Assembly (NCBI GenBank): GCA_022592435.1
Contig: JABYQS010000002.1
Span: 434,001-498,000 of the forward strand
Origin: Cerioporus squamosus
Lineage: Eukaryota > Basidiomycota > Agaricomycetes > Polyporales > Polyporaceae
Direction of reading: 5' to 3'
DNA: 64,000 nucleotides
This document shows positions 37,419-47,426 of the stretch, one piece after another. Position numbers and translations under genes: made by a program. Below the pieces are notes generated by a model. The model searched no databases. It saw nothing but the letters and a program-made list of their open reading frames with translations, and was not told the origin of the DNA. Every line of letters starts with the position of its first letter. The first letter of the stretch is position 1.

Positions 37419-38930
37419 ATGGCTGTTCCTCAGGCAGATGGGAATCTGGCTTGTAAGTGGACTCGAGCACAGTAAGCGAGTGATGTATTAACCTGTCACT
37501 TCAGCCACCTACACCTACATCTACGCGTTCCTTCTGAAGCAGGAGCACAAAAAGGCTGCGGAGGCTCTCAAGAAAGCGGTCAAAGCTGTCGTTGTGCTGA
37601 AGGAGGGCATGGAGGTGGAGGGGCCGTCCTTGGATGCAATCATCAAGGAATGGAAGGAGTTGAAGGAAAAGTCGAAAGAATCCTCCAGTGAGGAGTCCTC
37701 CAGTGAAGAGTCCTCCAGCGAAGATTCATCCGAGGAAGAGTCTTCAGACTCTGACTCAGATTCATGTGAGTCCGCTCGAACTGTCTTGGATCGTTTCTGA
37801 GTCCTGACAGGACGCGACGCCCTGGGTCAGCGTCGTCTTCGTCTTCCTCGAGTGCCTCCAGCTCCAAGGCCAAATCGAAGTCAAGTATGTCCTATCCTCG
37901 TTAGGCTAACATGCACCTTATATTGATTCCGCGCCAGAGTCAAAAGCCACAGCTGCTGCGAAGCCCACCGCGGTCAAGAGCAAGGCAACCTCGTCAAAAC
38001 CGGCAAAGGCAAAGTCTCCGTCCCCTCCGTCATCGAAGACGCTCTCGAGCGACGATGACGAGTCCAGCTCCGACTCGGACGAGAGCAGCAGCGACGAGGA
38101 GGACAAGAAGGCAGAGGCGAAGAGTAAGCCCGCGGCGAAGTCTAGCAAGAAGCAGGCCAAGAAGGGCAAAGACTCGGACTCGGACTCCAGCTCTTCCGAC
38201 TCCTCGGATTCGTCAGAGTCAGAAGACTCAGACTCGGACTCATCAGATTCCGACTCAGAGCCGGCAATGAAGCCAAAGGAGAAGAAGGTTGCGTCTGACT
38301 CCTCATCGAGCTCTTCCGAGTCGGACCAGTTAGAGTCGTCGTCCGATTCTTCGTCCGACGAGTCCGCAAAAGCGACGAAGACGAAGAAGGCAAAGGCAGC
38401 GGCCGAGCCTGCGAAGGAGGAAGTGTCGGTGACCAAGAAGCGGAGAACGGGCGTAGACGGCGCATCCGTGCCAACAGCAGTCGCGGTCAATAATGCGCCA
38501 ACGCACGCCTCCAGCGAGGACGCCACGCCCCAGCCGCATGTCAGCGAGAAGAAGAATGGCGAGGGCAAGAAGCCGAAGAAAGTCAATGCGCCCTTCCAGC
38601 GCGTGAAGGCGGACGAGGTCACATATATTGACCCGCGGCTGAAGGACAATCGGTTCGAGTCGAGGGTAAGCTTCATCGTTCCGACTTGTGTGTTGTGGCG
38701 CATGAGATTGAGGATTGGTACAGGGCGCGAGCGCGTCGGACTATGGCGCACGGGCGTCGCGCGATCTCATTGTGACGCGGGGAGCGGGCTTCAGGAAGGA
38801 GAAGAACAAGAAGAAGCGGGGGAGCTATCGCGGTGGGGAGATCACGGTGAGTAGCGATATTGTAAGCGCGGGACTCGGGGTACTGAAGTCTGAACAGATG
38901 CAGAGCTACAGTATCAAGTTCACCGACTAG
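37419..38930 (+). CDS. SRP40: SRP40/Nopp140-like nucleolar protein
   Basis: Nucleolar chaperone-like phosphoprotein connected with snoRNPs and rRNA synthesis. Six exons: 37419-37452, 37505-37765, 37831-37884, 37938-38665, 38724-38846, 38898-38930; 410 residues. The N-terminus holds a LisH-like helix (YTYIYAFLLKQEHKKAAEAL). The middle is a long acidic Ser/Asp/Glu tract alternating with Lys-rich patches, a CK2-substrate pattern. The C-terminal SRP40 domain is unmistakable: NAPFQRVKADEVTYID, DNRFESRGASASDYG, RDLIVTRGAGFRKEKNKKKR, GSYRGGEITMQSYSIKF. Composition is skewed by the repeats, but the conserved ends and matching phases secure the call. Confidence 0.93.
37681..37731 (+). repeat. 15-bp tandem repeat in SRP40
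   Basis: About three copies of a unit like TCCTCCAGTGAGGAG encode repeated SSSEE blocks of the acidic tract. Confidence 0.8.
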
Positions 38931-39718
38931 ACATCGGAGTGCTTGTTGTCATGACTTGCTTTATACTAGGGCTTATGCTTGAGAGATTGTGTGAACGCTG
39001 GATCTCTTGGTGAGCATGTACCCCGCATTGATCGACGCTGCCGGACAGATCATGTCAACTGTTCCAGCCGACGCTGCCTTGACGCTGCCTGCCAGGCTGC
39101 ACTGTGATCTGCGATGAAACACCTGCGTCAGCGCCCAGCCCGAGTACTATCGCCAGATAAGGTCTGGACGCCCTGCGACGGTGTGGTTTGCCTTCCGCAG
39201 TAATATTCCCATTGGGCCATTGACGGGATGAGCATACTACTGCGGTCAGTGGAGATCGGAAACGAACACTGTACGCAAATCATGCCAGATCGCCATGCTC
39301 TTCATTGAATTGCATCTGAACACAGAGAACCCTCTAGCCCAGGACGGCTTCGTGACCGACGCTCTCGAGTCGCTTTCGGTCTTGCAGGAGCGCAAAAGAT
39401 CCATTGGGCGTATGGACATCCAGCTTACAGTATCAAACATAGGGGAGCCTGTTATCTCGGCCACCTGCGGCCATGTTACGTTTCACGCCTCCCTGCATAA
39501 CATCGAGGACTTTGATCATGGCCGACTAGTGCGCGGCTGCCGGCGCCCCGACGTGCCCTTGAGGACGCTTCCAATATATTTGTCTTCTTGGGGGCAAGCA
39601 AAGTCGTCTGGGCTGACCCGCTCTTCCCTGCACCTCCCCGCTTTTCCAGGACGACACACCTTCCCCGCTACCGAACGGGCGATCTGCCCGAGCTCTCAGA
39701 TCTCAGCAACGGTCGGGC
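38931..39718. other. intergenic, no gene recognised
   Basis: About 790 bp between the SRP40 stop and the DUF6533 gene start. Only short frames without family support; likely SRP40 terminator and DUF6533-gene promoter. Confidence 0.5.
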
Positions 39719-41369
39719 ATGCCGTTCAATGACGAGACTTCGTGCTACGTCGCGGCGGTCGGTGCGTGATCCTGCTTCCGACTGACCCCCGGCACGTCCG
39801 TTCTCATGCAGGCGCCGCAGGTCTGCTCCTTCACGAGACATGCATAACGCTCGATCGAGAAGTGAGGCACGTCTGGAGACGGAAGCTCTCCGCTGCAAGT
39901 TGGATATACCTTCTGAACCGATATCTGGTCCTTTCGCTCTACTTGGTCAACTTGGCGGTGTCACTGGGTGCGAGCGACGCGGTAAGTCACGATGCCTGCA
40001 AGTTATGTCCGCGATGCTGATTGGGCGTGTCTAGTCGGTGCAGAGGTTTGTGTGAGGTTGCTTGTCGCGTGCGCTGCTCATGAACGTTTCAACTGCTGGT
40101 TCAGCTGCGGTGTCTTGATCCGCGCCTCCCAGGTCCTCTCCATTTTGCCTTACATAGTCTGGGCCGGTAAGCATATCTGAACCTCGCTGCACTGCTAGCC
40201 CGGACTCGGAGAGAATCGCTCACGGCTGCAATACTGTAGCGTTCTCCGGCCTGCGCGTGTACGCCATAGTCAGTCCCGGATGGCATGTCTCCATCCTAGT
40301 CGTCTTTCTGTCCCTGGTCCCTGTTGGGACGTACATAGTGAGTGGTCACTTCTTCTCCCTGTCGGTCATATTCTCACCGCACGCTCAGTTCCGCGACATC
40401 CATGAGACAGCGCTGAGAAGCCCGTTCTCCGGGAAATGCACCACATCAGCCACATACCCGTTTGAACTCGACGCCCGGTAGGTGTGCGTTCATCTCCTCT
40501 GCCCGCACACGAGGCTCAGTATCACTCACGGGGTTCTCGTTACAGATGTAAGTGCCTGTCGCCACATCATGCATGCATACTGGCCTTTAACGCGCCTCTT
40601 GCTTCGGACAGTGACGGCCATCGGTCGAGCGTGCTTGATTCTGTCCGATATGCTCGTCTTGAGCGTCACCTGGAGGAAGACGTACGGCATCGTACGACTG
40701 GCAAGCAAGCACAGCGTCAACTCTTCGTTCTCCGTTACGACCGTCCTGCTGCGCGACGGTGAGATCTGCGATTACTCTCTCAAAGATGGGCTCACACAGT
40801 ACTGTATTCTTCCGACTCGGAAGGCTCGGCATACTTCGCGTACGTTCACGCAGGTACTCACGTCATCTGACTATCAGAGCTGACTTACGCCCTGCCCGAA
40901 GGATCTGGACCATCCTAAATACGATCCACATAGTCGGGACATACGTTCAAGTGCGTATATTCCCCCAGCCTATCTCGTACGCCGCAGTCCTGAGGCAGTA
41001 TTACCCTCCTGCAGGCGGTCGAGTACATCACGATCTTTACCGATGCGTGCGTGGTTCCTGTTCTGTTCCACTCGCCGCGATTCACCATCTGTGGTGCTCA
41101 GCGTGACATCTATACTCGTCTCCCGCTTCATCCTCAACCTGCGCGACGCCGCATCCTGCACCGCGCACGACCAGCACCTCGACTCGCTCTACCCGTTCGA
41201 CGAGTCTTGGTGTCCAGCGCCCAACTCGATGTCGAGTTTCCTTGGGCCGTTAGGGGCGCCGCTCGACCACTCGTCTGGTACGGTCCCCGACGACGATAAA
41301 CCCTTCGGTCGAGATGGCCTGCTGCAGGATGCCCACTTGGGGGTGTCCCGATGGGCCGAGGGCGTATGA
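39719..41369 (+). CDS. DUF6533-domain multi-pass membrane protein
   Basis: Mushroom-specific membrane protein of unknown role with an N-terminal DUF6533 domain. Start MPFNDETSCYVAAVGAAGLL; the DUF6533 block reads TLDREVRHVWRRKLSAASW and YLLNRYLVLSLYLVNLAVS. Further segments: VLIRASQVLSILPYIVWA, FSGLRVYAIV, VSILVVFLSLVPVGTYI, then IGRACLILSDMLVLSVTWRK, SVTTVLLRDV, GSAYFAIWTILNTIHIVGTY, AVEYITIFTDAVTSILVSRF and ILNLRDAA. About seven helices. Most junctions agree in phase, but the join 40477 to 40612 does not. A 2-nt exon at 40546-40547 between strong splice sites, or a one-base error, would fix it. The last exon encodes an acidic tail ending in SRWAEGV. Confidence 0.78.
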
Positions 41370-41716
41370 TCTGTATGCCGCGCGCGACTATGTTACTGTA
41401 CCATATAAACGTACCTGTACCTGTACTGTACTTGCCTCTCGCAGCACAGTGGTGCTGAACAGCCTCATGTCGCAGCAGGCCTGACGTTAGGCTTGCGATT
41501 GGTGGGCTTCAGTAGGGGCCGGCCGCTGAAGTTGACCGCCTGCGCACCCCGGACCTCGGTCCGATCTCCAGATCCTCGGACATACCTTTTCAAACCACAC
41601 CGTGACACACTGCATGCTCAGCGACTTCCGATCGCGGTGCACCACCACATTTGCGGGCGAGCACAGTGCACGTGCTTCCTGACCTCGGACCAGCTGCACG
41701 CACACCTCACCCATCG

Positions 41717-42636
41717 ATGTCGACGGTCGTCGCCAGGGTGTACATCGTCCGCCACGGCGAGACGGACTTCAACCGGCAGGGCATCGTGCAGGGCCAGATC
41801 GACACGCCGCTCAACGACGCGGGCGTCGAGCAGGCGCGGCTCACCGCGGACGCGCTCGAGGACACGCCGTTCGAGGTCGCGTACAGCAGCGACTTGCAGC
41901 GGGCGCGCAGGGTGAGTGGGCATGATCGAGCGCATGACGTTCCCGGACTGCTGAGTTCGTATGGGTACTGGTACTGAATGTGTCCGCAGACGGCAGAGAT
42001 CATCCTGGAGAAACATCCGGGCGTGAAGCTGGAGACGACGCCGGCTCTGAGAGAACGGGTGCGTCCGTGTCCCGCTGCGTAGGCTACTACATATGCTCAC
42101 TCCGCCACACCTGTCGTACGTATACACAGCACATGGGCGACTGGCAGGGCGGGAGCATAGCCAACCGCAGCGACCCGCCCGCGAACATCGAGCCGATCAT
42201 CGACTTCAACGCGCGCAGCGTGAAGTGGTGGAACGACACCGTCCTGCGACACGCCCAGCACAAGGCCTCCGAGCTCCAGCGCAAGGTTGGCAAGACCGCA
42301 CCGCACGCACAGAACGGCCATGCGAAGGCCAGCAATGGCTCGGCCCGAGTGAACGGGGAGGGCCTGGCGGCCGAGCCTAATACCGAGCTCGAGGACTTTG
42401 AGCCGGTGCACATCCTGGCGGTGTCGCACGGAGGTTTGATCGGGACACTCGTCGTGAACCTGCTCGGGAGCAGGAAGCTGCGCGCGGGCGAGGGCGTGGC
42501 CATCGGGCGGTGCTTCAATGCGTCGATCTCGGTGGTGGACTTGTATGAGAATGGGAAGGGCGTGCTGGTGAGCTATGCAGATACTACGCACTTGAACGTG
42601 GATCTGGTGCAGGACAATGCGGATGTTGTACGATAG
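41717..42636 (+). CDS. phosphoglycerate-mutase-like (histidine phosphatase) family protein
   Basis: Histidine phosphatase, probably a broad phosphatase rather than glycolytic mutase. Exons 41717-41911, 41990-42058 and 42130-42636, 256 residues. The catalytic motif is VRHGETDFNRQGIVQGQ, with DTPLNDAGVEQARLTADAL and AYSSDLQRARRTAEIIL. The second histidine lies in HILAVSHGGLIGTLVVNLL. A low-complexity insertion of about 45 residues (GKTAPHAQNGHAKASNGS and following) separates the halves. The final strands ISVVDLYENGKGVLVSY match the fold. Substrate unknown. Confidence 0.9.
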
Positions 42637-42774
42637 CTGATAGAGTTTGAGGAAGATACAGTCCATAGACGAGTCGAGGTATCACGTTACTGGTACATAT
42701 CCACAGACAGAGGGACAACGGTAACTGGAAAGCAGTATAGATCATAAACACGTGGTATCGCTTGGGGTATTGAT

Positions 42775-43833
42775 TCACGGGTAGGCAACTCCGGCCTCCT
42801 TCACGAGGTCTTCCACCTCGACATCTTGGTTATATGAGATCGGTGAGCGGTCGGCTGCAGATGGCGGTGACCACTTACGATCTTCCGTGTGCCTCATGCG
42901 CGAAGCATAAGTACAGGTCTCGCCTGAAGAGACGCGTCGTGAGTAAGAAAGACCGCAGCTAGTATCTGCAGCGACACAACGTACCAGGACCGAAGATGAA
43001 TTCCCCGCCGTTCTGGGAGATGTTACCCTGCTTCCCTACGTGCTGCGGGTTCTTCAGGGGCCCTTGCTGCATACAGAGTTGCCATTTAGCCATGTTCGAT
43101 CGCATCCTTGAGGCGGTGCAAAGACGGACCCAAAGACTGTGAAGAACGTTCCCGATGATGCTCCTGCCAAGGTAGCTGCGCTTCTCTTGTCCGGCGGGCG
43201 TGGTGTCCAGATTCTGGACCAAGCCGAGAGTGCTGTACAGCTTGCGCGAGGGATCGGCGTACATGGGCCCCTTGAAGTCAGTTGTCTCTGAACGTCCGAC
43301 GAAGCGGTAGAGCAACACCGCCCTCAGCCTAGTAGACGGCGGAGTCCGGTGCGTAACTTACGGCAGTAGTTCTTGATGAGCTTCCAATCGCCGCATCCTA
43401 TGATCACGAGGCGAGCATTGGCTGCCTCCAGGGCGTCCTTGCGGACCGAGGCGAGCTGCATGACATATTGCTATCGTCCAGACGGTGAGTACCGCTTCAT
43501 CATGCTCCCACAGGAGAACGCAGTACTTGGCAGCTCTGTGTCAATGGGAGACTGTTAAGCCAAGTATCTCAACCCGCTGGATGCATGGCACGCACACCAC
43601 AAAAGAAGTGACCTGTCGAGGGCGGGGTAAGGGAACGAGGCGGAAGCGGGGTAAGCGTTCACAGCAAGCGCCACAAGGGTGGTTACGGCCTCACGGATGA
43701 AGACAACTATGGTTTTCTGGTCTTTGATTATGCTTCCAAAAGAAACCTCCTTTCCGGCGTCGTCAAAAACGTTGAGTGAAGCCGCCTCTGCGATGAGCTC
43801 GGGCGGGGGGAGGGCGGTGTGTTCCGCGGCCAT
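42775..43833 (-). CDS. PRXL2/AhpC-TSA-like thioredoxin-fold redox protein with a 9-nt micro-exon
   Basis: Thioredoxin-fold antioxidant-like protein. Start 43833 (MAAEHTALPPPELIAEAAS). Exons: 43833-43695, 43612-43596 (17 nt), 43535-43527 (9 nt), 43470-43362, 43287 onwards, ending at the stop 42777-42775. Sequence runs KTIVVFIRHFFCGSCQQYV, QLASVRKDALEAANARLVII, GCGDWKLIKNYC, TTDFKGPMYADPSRKLYSTL, QNGGEFIFGPGETCTYASRM and DVEVEDLVKEAGVAYP. The micro-exon supplies Ser-Cys-Gln and so the second Cys of the CGSC motif; introns on both sides are of normal size (60 and 56 nt). Its length is a multiple of three, so skipping would keep frame and delete that Cys. Divergent from the Ca2+ exchanger. Confidence 0.85.
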
Positions 43834-43963
43834 GGTGGGAGTGCGATCGAGAGGCGCCCACCGCGACCAAGAAGACGGTGACGTCGGGGCTGCTTACCTA
43901 AGCGAGAGGCTGTAGACCGTGCGCGCCGTCCAAGACAATCATCATCGACTGAACTTGAACTCA

Positions 43964-43970
43964 TTATAAG
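43964..43970 (+). promoter_or_regulatory. candidate TATA box of the Ca2+/H+ exchanger gene
   Basis: TTATAAG about 60 bp upstream of the exchanger ATG at 44030, on the correct strand and at a usual distance. Confidence 0.45.
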
Positions 43971-44029
43971 GGGGCGCACACACGCTCCCGCCGGCCACCA
44001 CCGCCCTCTGCTCCTTCGTCTCTGCCCCC

Positions 44030-46304
44030 ATGTCGACCGTCACCGACCGCACGCCGCTCCTTGAAAACGGAAACGGCGCGCAGCCACCGAAGCCCTTCTT
44101 CGCGCGGTTCAAAGACTCGCTCAGCGTCGAGGGCCAGCCGTCCTGGCTCGCGTCCTACAAGTTCTTCTTCTTTGGCTCCTATCTCAACGTCCTCCTCCTC
44201 TTCGTCCCGCTCAGCTTCATCTCGCACTTCTTGAACTGGGATGCTGCCCTCGTGTTCTCGTTCAGCTTCATCGCGATCATGCCCCTGGCTGCTGTACGTC
44301 ACGTCAAGTGTGGTTCTGCTGTGCTGTTCACCGTATTCACGCGACGCGTCCATGTCCGCAGTTGCTAGGCACCGCGACGGACCAGCTCTCCATGAAGCTC
44401 GGCCAGACGCTCTCCGGACTGCTGAACGCGTCGTTCGGAAACGCGGTCGAGATTATTGTCGGCATTGCCGCTCTCCTCCAAGGTACGTGGCGTCATGGAT
44501 GAATACCACACCTACTTGCTCACTCCATCTTCAGGCGAGCTCCGTATCGTGCAGACCTCTGTACGTAGATGGTAACGCGACCTTATGCGGTCATACTCAC
44601 TATGACGCAGCTGCTCGGCTCCATTCTGTCCAACATCCTCCTTGTTCTGGGATGCTCGTTCCTCGCAGGTATGTGGCGTGCCACCGCATCCTACTCAGTC
44701 GCTTTCTCGCTGCGGGGATCTGAGCATTCCGTGCCTAGGTGGCCTGAAGTACCCTGAGAGCAACTTCCAAGTAACTGCGGCGCAAGCGTGAGTGTCTCGC
44801 ACTCTACCTTCCAGCACCGCCCGTATGCTAACGCCTTCCAATGGAACGTCTAGCTCGAGCTCGGTACGTGTCTCTGCATTGCTCCCGGACTTCGCTCCGG
44901 CTTTCCCCCGCTCGTGACGCGTCCATTCATCATCCTTGCTGACCGTCTTTCCAGCTCATGACACTTGCGTGCATAAGTACGTCGCACCGCCCTGAACCTT
45001 CTGCTGAGACCGGACGCTGACAGCCGAATCACTTCCTCCGTATCGTGCTACCCTCGTATTGCCCCATTCTCGCGTGATGTGTTGTGGTATCGTCATGTAG
45101 CTCTGGTCATCCCTGCCGCATACCACAGCGCCAAGTCGCACTCTGGCGGCCTTGGGGACGAAGCTGGCACCATCATAAACGGTACAATCAAGGCGGCTGT
45201 CGATGCCAACATCGACCTGGGTCTCGACAGCCTCGACGCGGATGGAGTCCACGGCCTGAAGATCATCTCGCGTGGAACCGCCATCCTTCTGCTGTTTGTC
45301 TACATCGCCTACCTTGTCTTCCAGGTGCGTGCGACGGGCGCGCATGTGGTCGAGAAGCCATGCTCACTTCACACATGCACACAGCTCAAGACGCACGCGT
45401 ACTTGTACACCGCCGAGGTGCAGGCCGACGAGGAGACTGAAGAGCCCGAGATGAACATCCTGGCCGCCGGCTCTGGGTAAGCTCACCCATGCATTCTTCA
45501 ATGCTCTGATCCTAAGCGCCAGTACGTCATAGGCTGCTCCTGGCCACAATTATAACCTCCTTCTGCGCAGACTATCGTACGTGTTTGTTTGAGTTATTGT
45601 GTCCCTCATGTACTGACTCTAGTCTCTCCCTAGTTGTTGGCTCAATTGAGGAGACCGCCGAGCGGTACTCGATTCCCAAGCCTTTCATCGGTCTGATCCT
45701 CCTCCCGATCGTGGTGAGTATATGCTGTTCAACATGCCTGGCTGTGTATCATCGTGTGGTTGTATGATATTGACCATCATCACAGGCGAACGCTGCTGAG
45801 CACGTCACCTCGGTGTGGATGGCACTGAAGAACAAGATGGAGCTCACCATCGGCATATGCGTCGGCAGCTCGATCGTGAGTCTTTGCGAATTGACCACAT
45901 ACCTCACATACTGATCGTTCCTACACAGCAAATTGCCGCGTTTGTTGTACCACTGCTCGTCATCGTCGGTTGGATGACGGGCCATGACCTCACCCTGTTC
46001 TTTGCTGACTTCGAGGTACGCGCGCTCGCTCTCTCGCCAGGTGGAAGCTGACCGACACATCCTGCACAGACCATTGTGCTCTTCGTATCTGTGCTCCTTG
46101 TAAACTTCCTCATTCAGTACGCACTCCGCATGTCAGTTCATGCTGTTCGCCCTGCTGACACGACGCATTTAGGGACGGCAAGTCGAACTACATGGAGGGT
46201 CTCATGCTGGTCACCCTCTACCTCGTCATTGCGCTCGCCTGTGAGTGCAGCTCCCATGTTCCTGTTCTGCAACAAACTAATCCCCCCTAGTCTGGGTATC
46301 GTAA
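44030..46304 (+). CDS. VCX1: vacuolar Ca2+/H+ exchanger, CAX family
   Basis: Cation/proton antiporter that loads Ca2+ into the vacuole. Start 44030 (MSTVTDRTPLLENGNG, with an acidic-dileucine-like sorting patch), stop TAA 46302-46304. Many short introns. The first alpha repeat reads LLNASFGNAVEIIVGIAAL and the second LLPIVANAAEHVTSVWMALK; both carry the acidic residue of CAX exchangers. Other helices: SLLGSILSNILLVLGCSFLA, GTAILLLFVYIAYLVFQL, TIGICVGSSIQIAAFVVPLL, FETIVLFVSVLLVNFLI. A cytosolic acidic loop (EVQADEETEEPEMN) lies mid-protein. About eleven helices, normal family size. The final exon is tiny: it completes FWVS before the stop. Confidence 0.94.
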
Positions 46305-47426
46305 GAACCTGTTGTATGCTGCCGCAACACGCGCCTGCACATCCCGCTGCGACACCCCATCACTTCCGCGCGCGCAGCACTAGCCACTCACCCGACGTTA
46401 CCCTTTGCCCTCCCATATATCCAACAGGGCATCCTACTCCACACGACCCTGCGCCCTCCTCACCCGAATCCCTCCTTCCCGGACGCTGTCTCGTCCCGTG
46501 CTCTGCTTACTTACTCCTCTTCATCTCCCATACACTACGCACCCCGGGCGGCCAGAGAGGGGCGACGATCTGCGCTCGCCGGACTCCTCCTTGCTACTCG
46601 GCTTAGTTCAGATCTGAGGTATTCGGTTTCGTCAGGATGGCTCTTTCGCTCGAGCGGTTGAATACACGCTTAGATGTTCCTTGGTTGCACCTTAGTTTCG
46701 TTCTCGCTAGTACGTGCTTCTTCTCTCTCGTTCACAGCGCCTCGTAACAAAGCGCATATGCATGTCTGAATCATACATTGTGGTGTCGCGAGAGGTTTAT
46801 AACATATGTACCGTACAAACTACATGACGTGTGTTATCTCTAACCCTACCAAGAACCGAGTATCCGAACGTGCCCAGCAGTGAGCAACCAGCAGACCAAA
46901 GAACCCGTGAATGACACAAAGGAAGGGGTACATGGGTTGAGAAGAGAAAAGCAACGCTACAATTGATTGATGTCTGGAGGCTCGCAGTCGTATTACAGTA
47001 AGAGTCCATCCGTATCATTTCCACGCATACACCGACGCCGTGCACCCCTCCCCACCACCTCCTCTCTTGCCACCGCCCAGTCTAACAACGGGGAGACCTG
47101 CGGACGCCACCATCGAGGCGCCATCCGCACATTTGTCAAAGACCACCACCAGCCGATCCATCCAACGAGACCTTCTACCTCCTGAGTAGCACGAGAACTT
47201 TGACCAGACCATGAATACACCAGTTATGAAACACACATCCCCCCATATTTCACCCGCTGCAGAATATCGAGGCCGATGCTGAGAAAAACCTGTATGTGCA
47301 TAATGCGAAGAGAAGACCGAAAGATGCTGCGTTTTGGGGTTTGCGACGAGAGGGACGGATTGAAGCAGTGGCTGAGAGTAAGACGTGATGCATGATGGAG
47401 AGGACCACCGCCCGACGAGGCCGCGG
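46305..47426. other. convergent intergenic region, no gene recognised
   Basis: About 1.1 kb between the 3' ends of the exchanger and DOA1. No coding or RNA gene signal; pyrimidine-rich patches near 46400-46560 resemble 3' UTR sequence. Confidence 0.5.

Noticed and set aside
37911..38751. Long frames opposite and alongside the SRP40 acidic tract
   Set aside because: Low-complexity Ser/Asp codons create open frames on the other strand (Ser/Phe/Leu-rich); no independent support.
40759..41106. Open frame reading STVFFRLGRLGILR taken as the DUF6533 exon
   Set aside because: The other frame gives GSAYFAIWTILNTIHIV with phases that agree on both sides.
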